Positions 13,573 to 16,609 of a stretch of 16,609 bases of DNA are shown piece after piece. Source of the DNA: Synergistaceae bacterium. Lineage in GTDB: Bacteria > Synergistota > Synergistia > Synergistales > Synergistaceae. The translations under genes and the position numbers were made by a program. Every line of letters starts with the position of its first letter. Within the stretch, counting starts at the first letter, position 1. The DNA is taken from positions 1 to 16,609 of the forward strand of contig JAAZCN010000187.1 in NCBI GenBank assembly GCA_012513245.1, in the 5' to 3' direction. The notes beneath the pieces were generated by a model that was not told where the DNA came from, ran no database searches, and saw nothing but the letters and a program-made list of their open reading frames with translations.

Positions 13573-14331
13573 GTGGAAGTGAATGACGCCTTTAGGCTTA
13601 TCCTGACAATGCTTACAGGAGCGGTCGCCGGATTTTTGAACGTGACAGCCGGCGGAGGAACAATACTTACCCTACCGGTCCTGAATTTCATAGGGTTGGA
13701 TCTCGGTGTCGCCAATGCAACAAACAGGGTCTCGATCCTCTTTCAAAACCTCTCGGCGATCAGACACTATCATCGAAAAGGAAAAATAGTCTGGAAGGAA
13801 TCGACCGCCTACATCCTGCCTGCAATTGCAGGAGCAATAGTGGGAACTCTTTCTGCTGTTTACATGCCGTCGAAGGTCTTTCATATCATCGCAGCCATTT
13901 CAATTTTTTCCATGGGGATCCTATTGGTAGCAAAACCAAGGATGTGGGATGCTCCCCAGGGTCCTCCCCTCACCCTGCCCAAAAAGATAGCCACCCTTTT
14001 CCTCGTTGGGATCTACGGCGGATTCCTCCAGGCCGGAGTAGGCTTTCTGCTTATCTGGGCTATTTCGGGAGGCTGCAAAAAAAACCTCAAAGAGGCCAAT
14101 GTGCTGAAAATAATAATTGTTGCCTTCTATACGATGGCAAGCCTTGCTCTTTTCGCATCATTTGGGATGGTAAACTGGACAGCCGCTTTTGCTCTTGCTT
14201 TCGGCTCGATTATTGGAGGCAACGCAGGCGCCGGATTTAACTTAAAAGCCAACGATCGCGTTATAAGATGGATCCTGACTGCCGTTGTTTTGATAAGCTC
14301 TGTCAAAATGATGATAGACGCCTTCCGTTGA
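13573..14331 (+). CDS. TSUP (TauE/SafE) family permease
   Basis: A 252-residue inner-membrane protein with about eight helices in two repeated halves. The first half has AGFLNVTAGGGTILTLPVL (residues about 17-36) and ATNRVSILFQNLSA; the second half has YGGFLQAGVGFLLIWA and IIGGNAGAGFNLKA. Family members are thought to move sulfite, sulfoacetate or other small organic anions outward; no substrate evidence exists here. GTG at 13573 is preferred (GGAGG ten bases before); TTG at 13567 would add two residues but is only four bases from that site. The gene ends one base before the ATG of the helicase gene, so the two are almost certainly cotranscribed. Confidence 0.92.
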   Translation: MEVNDAFRLILTMLTGAVAGFLNVTAGGGTILTLPVLNFIGLDLGVANATNRVSILFQNLSAIRHYHRKGKIVWKESTAYILPAIAGAIVGTLSAVYMPSKVFHIIAAISIFSMGILLVAKPRMWDAPQGPPLTLPKKIATLFLVGIYGGFLQAGVGFLLIWAISGGCKKNLKEANVLKIIIVAFYTMASLALFASFGMVNWTAAFALAFGSIIGGNAGAGFNLKANDRVIRWILTAVVLISSVKMMIDAFR

Positions 14332-14332
14332 T

Positions 14333-16606
14333 ATGTGGCGAAACTTATTCAGGAGAAAAAAGTTTGGAGTAAAAGAATATTTAAAGTGGCTTATCAGACA
14401 GGACGGGGATATTGCGTTACTTCACCACATAAAACCCAAAGAGGCACGTTACGGGTCTTTCGGGAACCTTGACCCCGAAATAATCATTTCTCTGAAAAAA
14501 AGAGGCATAGAAAGGCTCTACTCTCACCAAAGCCTCGCTTTTACCCTGGCATCGGCAGGAAAGGATATCGTTGTGGTGACTCCTACAGCATCCGGCAAAA
14601 CCTTGTGCTATAACCTGCCGGTCCTAAACTCCATAGTGAAAAAGCGCTCCGTAAGAGCAATGTATCTTTTCCCAACCAAGGCCCTCGCCCAGGATCAGCT
14701 CACTGAGATCCGTGAATTGAGCCGGCTCCTTAATAAGGACATAAAGTCTTTCACCTATGACGGAGATACTCCGTCATCAAAAAGAAAAGATATAAAAAAA
14801 GAGGCAAATATCGTTATCACAAATCCCGACATGCTCAACACAGCTATACTTCCCCACCATTCAAGCTGGGCAGATTATTTCAGGGATCTTAACTTCATCG
14901 TCGTTGACGAACTGCACACATACAGAGGGGTGCTCGGTTCCCATCTTGCTAATCTCTTTGTCAGGCTGCTGCGTATATGCAGACATTACGGCTCTGAGCC
15001 TGTGTTTATCTGCTGTTCCGCCACTATTGCGAACCCGGCTGAACATGCTGAACTTCTGACAGGAAAACCAGCAGTGCTTATCGACCAAAGCGGCGCACCC
15101 TCAGCCCAAAAAGAACTTGTAATTTATAACCCCGGGATGATAGACACCCGAAACGGGATAAGAAGATCTTCGCTTTATGAAGCGGGCAGGCTGACGTACA
15201 AAGCAGTCTCATGCGGGATAAGTTCGATATTATTCACCAGATCGAGAATAAACGTGGAATTACTTCTTAAAAGTCTTATGCAGCAGCTCTCTAAAGATGG
15301 CAAAGATCCTTCTGCAGTAAGAGGTTACCGGTCAGGTTACCTTCCTTCCGAAAGAAGGGAGACTGAAAAAAACCTACGGAGCGGAAAGCTGAAAGCAGTG
15401 GTAAGCACAAATGCCCTTGAGCTGGGCATAGACATCGGTTCTCTTGATATGGCTTTGATCCATGGCTTTCCGGGAAGCATAGCCTCTCTGTGGCAGCAGG
15501 TCGGAAGAGCAGGAAGAAGGAACAGCCTTTCCGCGGCTGTGATCATTCCGTCTGGTTTGCCCATCGACCAATTTCTTTCAGAAAGACCCGGCTGGCTGCT
15601 CGGGGTATCTCCCGAAACTGCAAGGATAGATCCTCTCAACCCATATATAAGGCTTGAGCATATCAAATGTTCAATATTTGAGCTGCCGTTCAGGGCTGAT
15701 GAGACTTTTGGAGGAGAAAATATTACTGAGATCCTCGAATTTTTCTTTAAACACGGGATGCTTGATGCGTTCGGAAATTCAGCTGACCGCACATATTCGT
15801 GGAACTCAGGAGATTATCCGGCCTCATCTTTTTCCATCAGAAGCGCTTCAGGTGAAAAATACGATATATACGATGTTACAGTTCCGCAAAAAACGATACT
15901 GATAGGCACAATGGACAAACATTCAGCATTTACCATGATATTTCCCGGGGCTGTCTACTTCCACAATGGCGCAAGCTACTCTGTTAAGGAGCTCGACCTT
16001 GAAAACAGAAAATGTTTCGTTGAAAAATCACTTTCAAACACTTATACGGAAGCAAAGACCTACGTCAGAACAAATATAGTCAGACAGGTCGAATGCTCAG
16101 GACTTTTTGCATGGGGAGAGACAAGGGTCTCTACTGCACCCGGAATGTACAAGATCATTGATATAAACACCCGCAAAGTTGTAGGGCACGGTTCGTCAGA
16201 TCTCCCTGTAGACCGGACAGAGACAACATCGCTTTGGATAAAAATGCCGGAGGCATCGCTTTTAAGGCCGGGGCTCCAACCGGCCATGGAGGGTCTCGCA
16301 AACCTCCTTAAAAATCTGGCACCGCTTTTTCTTATGTGCGACAGCAGCGATATTTATGTAAACACATCTTTAAGTGAACCGAGCCTGAAGCAGCCCGCCC
16401 TCTTCCTCTCCGATGCCATCCCCGGAGGTGTCGGCCTTGCAGAAGGTGCATATGATTCCATCAGAGGGATCTTAAGGGCCTGCAGGGAACAGCTCGATTC
16501 ATGCAGATGCAGGGACGGATGTCCTTCATGCATAGGCGCGGGAAGTAAAGGAATAAAAGCAAAATATCTGACAAAGGATCTGATCGATGATCTGCTCAAC
16601 TCTTAA
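14333..16606 (+). CDS. DEAD/DEAH-box helicase with C-terminal DUF1998 zinc motif, MrfA/YprA type
   Basis: A complete 757-residue SF2 helicase. Motifs in order: a Q-like LYSHQ (62-66), TPTASGKT (83-90, motif I), PTKALAQDQ (Ia), TNPDML (Ib), DELH (about 192-195, motif II), CSATIAN (III), STNALELGIDIG (V) and QQVGRAGRR (VI). The C-terminal region is the DUF1998/MZB type with Cys724, Cys726, Cys730 and Cys733 (CRCRDGCPSC), the probable zinc site. B. subtilis MrfA, of the same design, is a 3'-5' DNA helicase acting with the nuclease MrfB in repair of mitomycin C lesions. No mrfB-like gene is inside the window, but only three bases follow the stop. There is no good ribosome-binding site; the ATG is one base after the TSUP stop, suggesting coupled translation. 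Confidence 0.93.
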   Translation: MWRNLFRRKKFGVKEYLKWLIRQDGDIALLHHIKPKEARYGSFGNLDPEIIISLKKRGIERLYSHQSLAFTLASAGKDIVVVTPTASGKTLCYNLPVLNSIVKKRSVRAMYLFPTKALAQDQLTEIRELSRLLNKDIKSFTYDGDTPSSKRKDIKKEANIVITNPDMLNTAILPHHSSWADYFRDLNFIVVDELHTYRGVLGSHLANLFVRLLRICRHYGSEPVFICCSATIANPAEHAELLTGKPAVLIDQSGAPSAQKELVIYNPGMIDTRNGIRRSSLYEAGRLTYKAVSCGISSILFTRSRINVELLLKSLMQQLSKDGKDPSAVRGYRSGYLPSERRETEKNLRSGKLKAVVSTNALELGIDIGSLDMALIHGFPGSIASLWQQVGRAGRRNSLSAAVIIPSGLPIDQFLSERPGWLLGVSPETARIDPLNPYIRLEHIKCSIFELPFRADETFGGENITEILEFFFKHGMLDAFGNSADRTYSWNSGDYPASSFSIRSASGEKYDIYDVTVPQKTILIGTMDKHSAFTMIFPGAVYFHNGASYSVKELDLENRKCFVEKSLSNTYTEAKTYVRTNIVRQVECSGLFAWGETRVSTAPGMYKIIDINTRKVVGHGSSDLPVDRTETTSLWIKMPEASLLRPGLQPAMEGLANLLKNLAPLFLMCDSSDIYVNTSLSEPSLKQPALFLSDAIPGGVGLAEGAYDSIRGILRACREQLDSCRCRDGCPSCIGAGSKGIKAKYLTKDLIDDLLNS

Positions 16607-16609
16607 AAC

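Noticed and set aside
1..16609. tRNA, rRNA, insertion sequence, prophage or toxin-antitoxin module
   Set aside because: None of the proteins is a transposase, integrase or phage protein, and no cloverleaf or rRNA-like stretch was noticed in the gaps.

Overview
The window looks like chromosomal DNA from an anaerobic bacterium with Gram-negative features. The gene set (rubrerythrin, a sodium-pump decarboxylase beta subunit, an Aas-like acyl-activating enzyme, YjiH, many transporters, frequent TTG/GTG starts behind strong GGAGG sites) fits Synergistota or a relative. This is an inference from content and style; there is no rRNA or marker gene. I see no phage, insertion sequence, CRISPR array, tRNA or rRNA.

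Layout. 1-4388, all on the minus strand: the 5' end of an EamA permease gene (cut by the window edge), a YjiH-family membrane protein whose start appears frameshifted, a second and very similar EamA permease, and an oadB-type gene with a long repeat-rich leader. 4389-6899: an Aas-like acyltransferase/acyl-activating enzyme whose acyltransferase motifs have lost their catalytic residues, followed by a leader carrying a dispersed repeat also found upstream of oadB. 6900-9680, minus: rubrerythrin with its own promoter and terminator, a stop/start-overlapping pair (secreted M48 peptidase then CobO corrinoid adenosyltransferase), and NudC. 9796-12299, plus: PpnP, an unrecognised acidic 133-residue protein, a DUF554 membrane protein, and the biotin transporter subunit BioY with a clear BirA-type operator. 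12300-13524, minus: an MBL-fold hydrolase and a DtxR/MntR-type regulator as a two-gene unit. 13573-16606, plus: a TSUP (TauE/SafE) permease nearly fused to an MrfA/YprA-type DEAD/H helicase with a C-terminal four-cysteine motif.

Functionally this is mostly housekeeping and transport: metabolite export (two EamA, TSUP), sodium-coupled decarboxylation, lipid acyl activation, oxidative-stress defence, cobamide and biotin economy, NAD and nucleoside housekeeping, metal-responsive regulation and DNA repair. I did not find a convincing new defence or mobile system. The observations most worth follow-up are regulatory or evolutionary: helically phased GTTTGAC repeats on the oadB promoter, a BirA operator built around the -35 of a probably leaderless bioY promoter, the degenerate acyltransferase domain of the Aas-like protein, the repeat shared by two leaders, and the apparent one-base frameshift at the start of yjiH.
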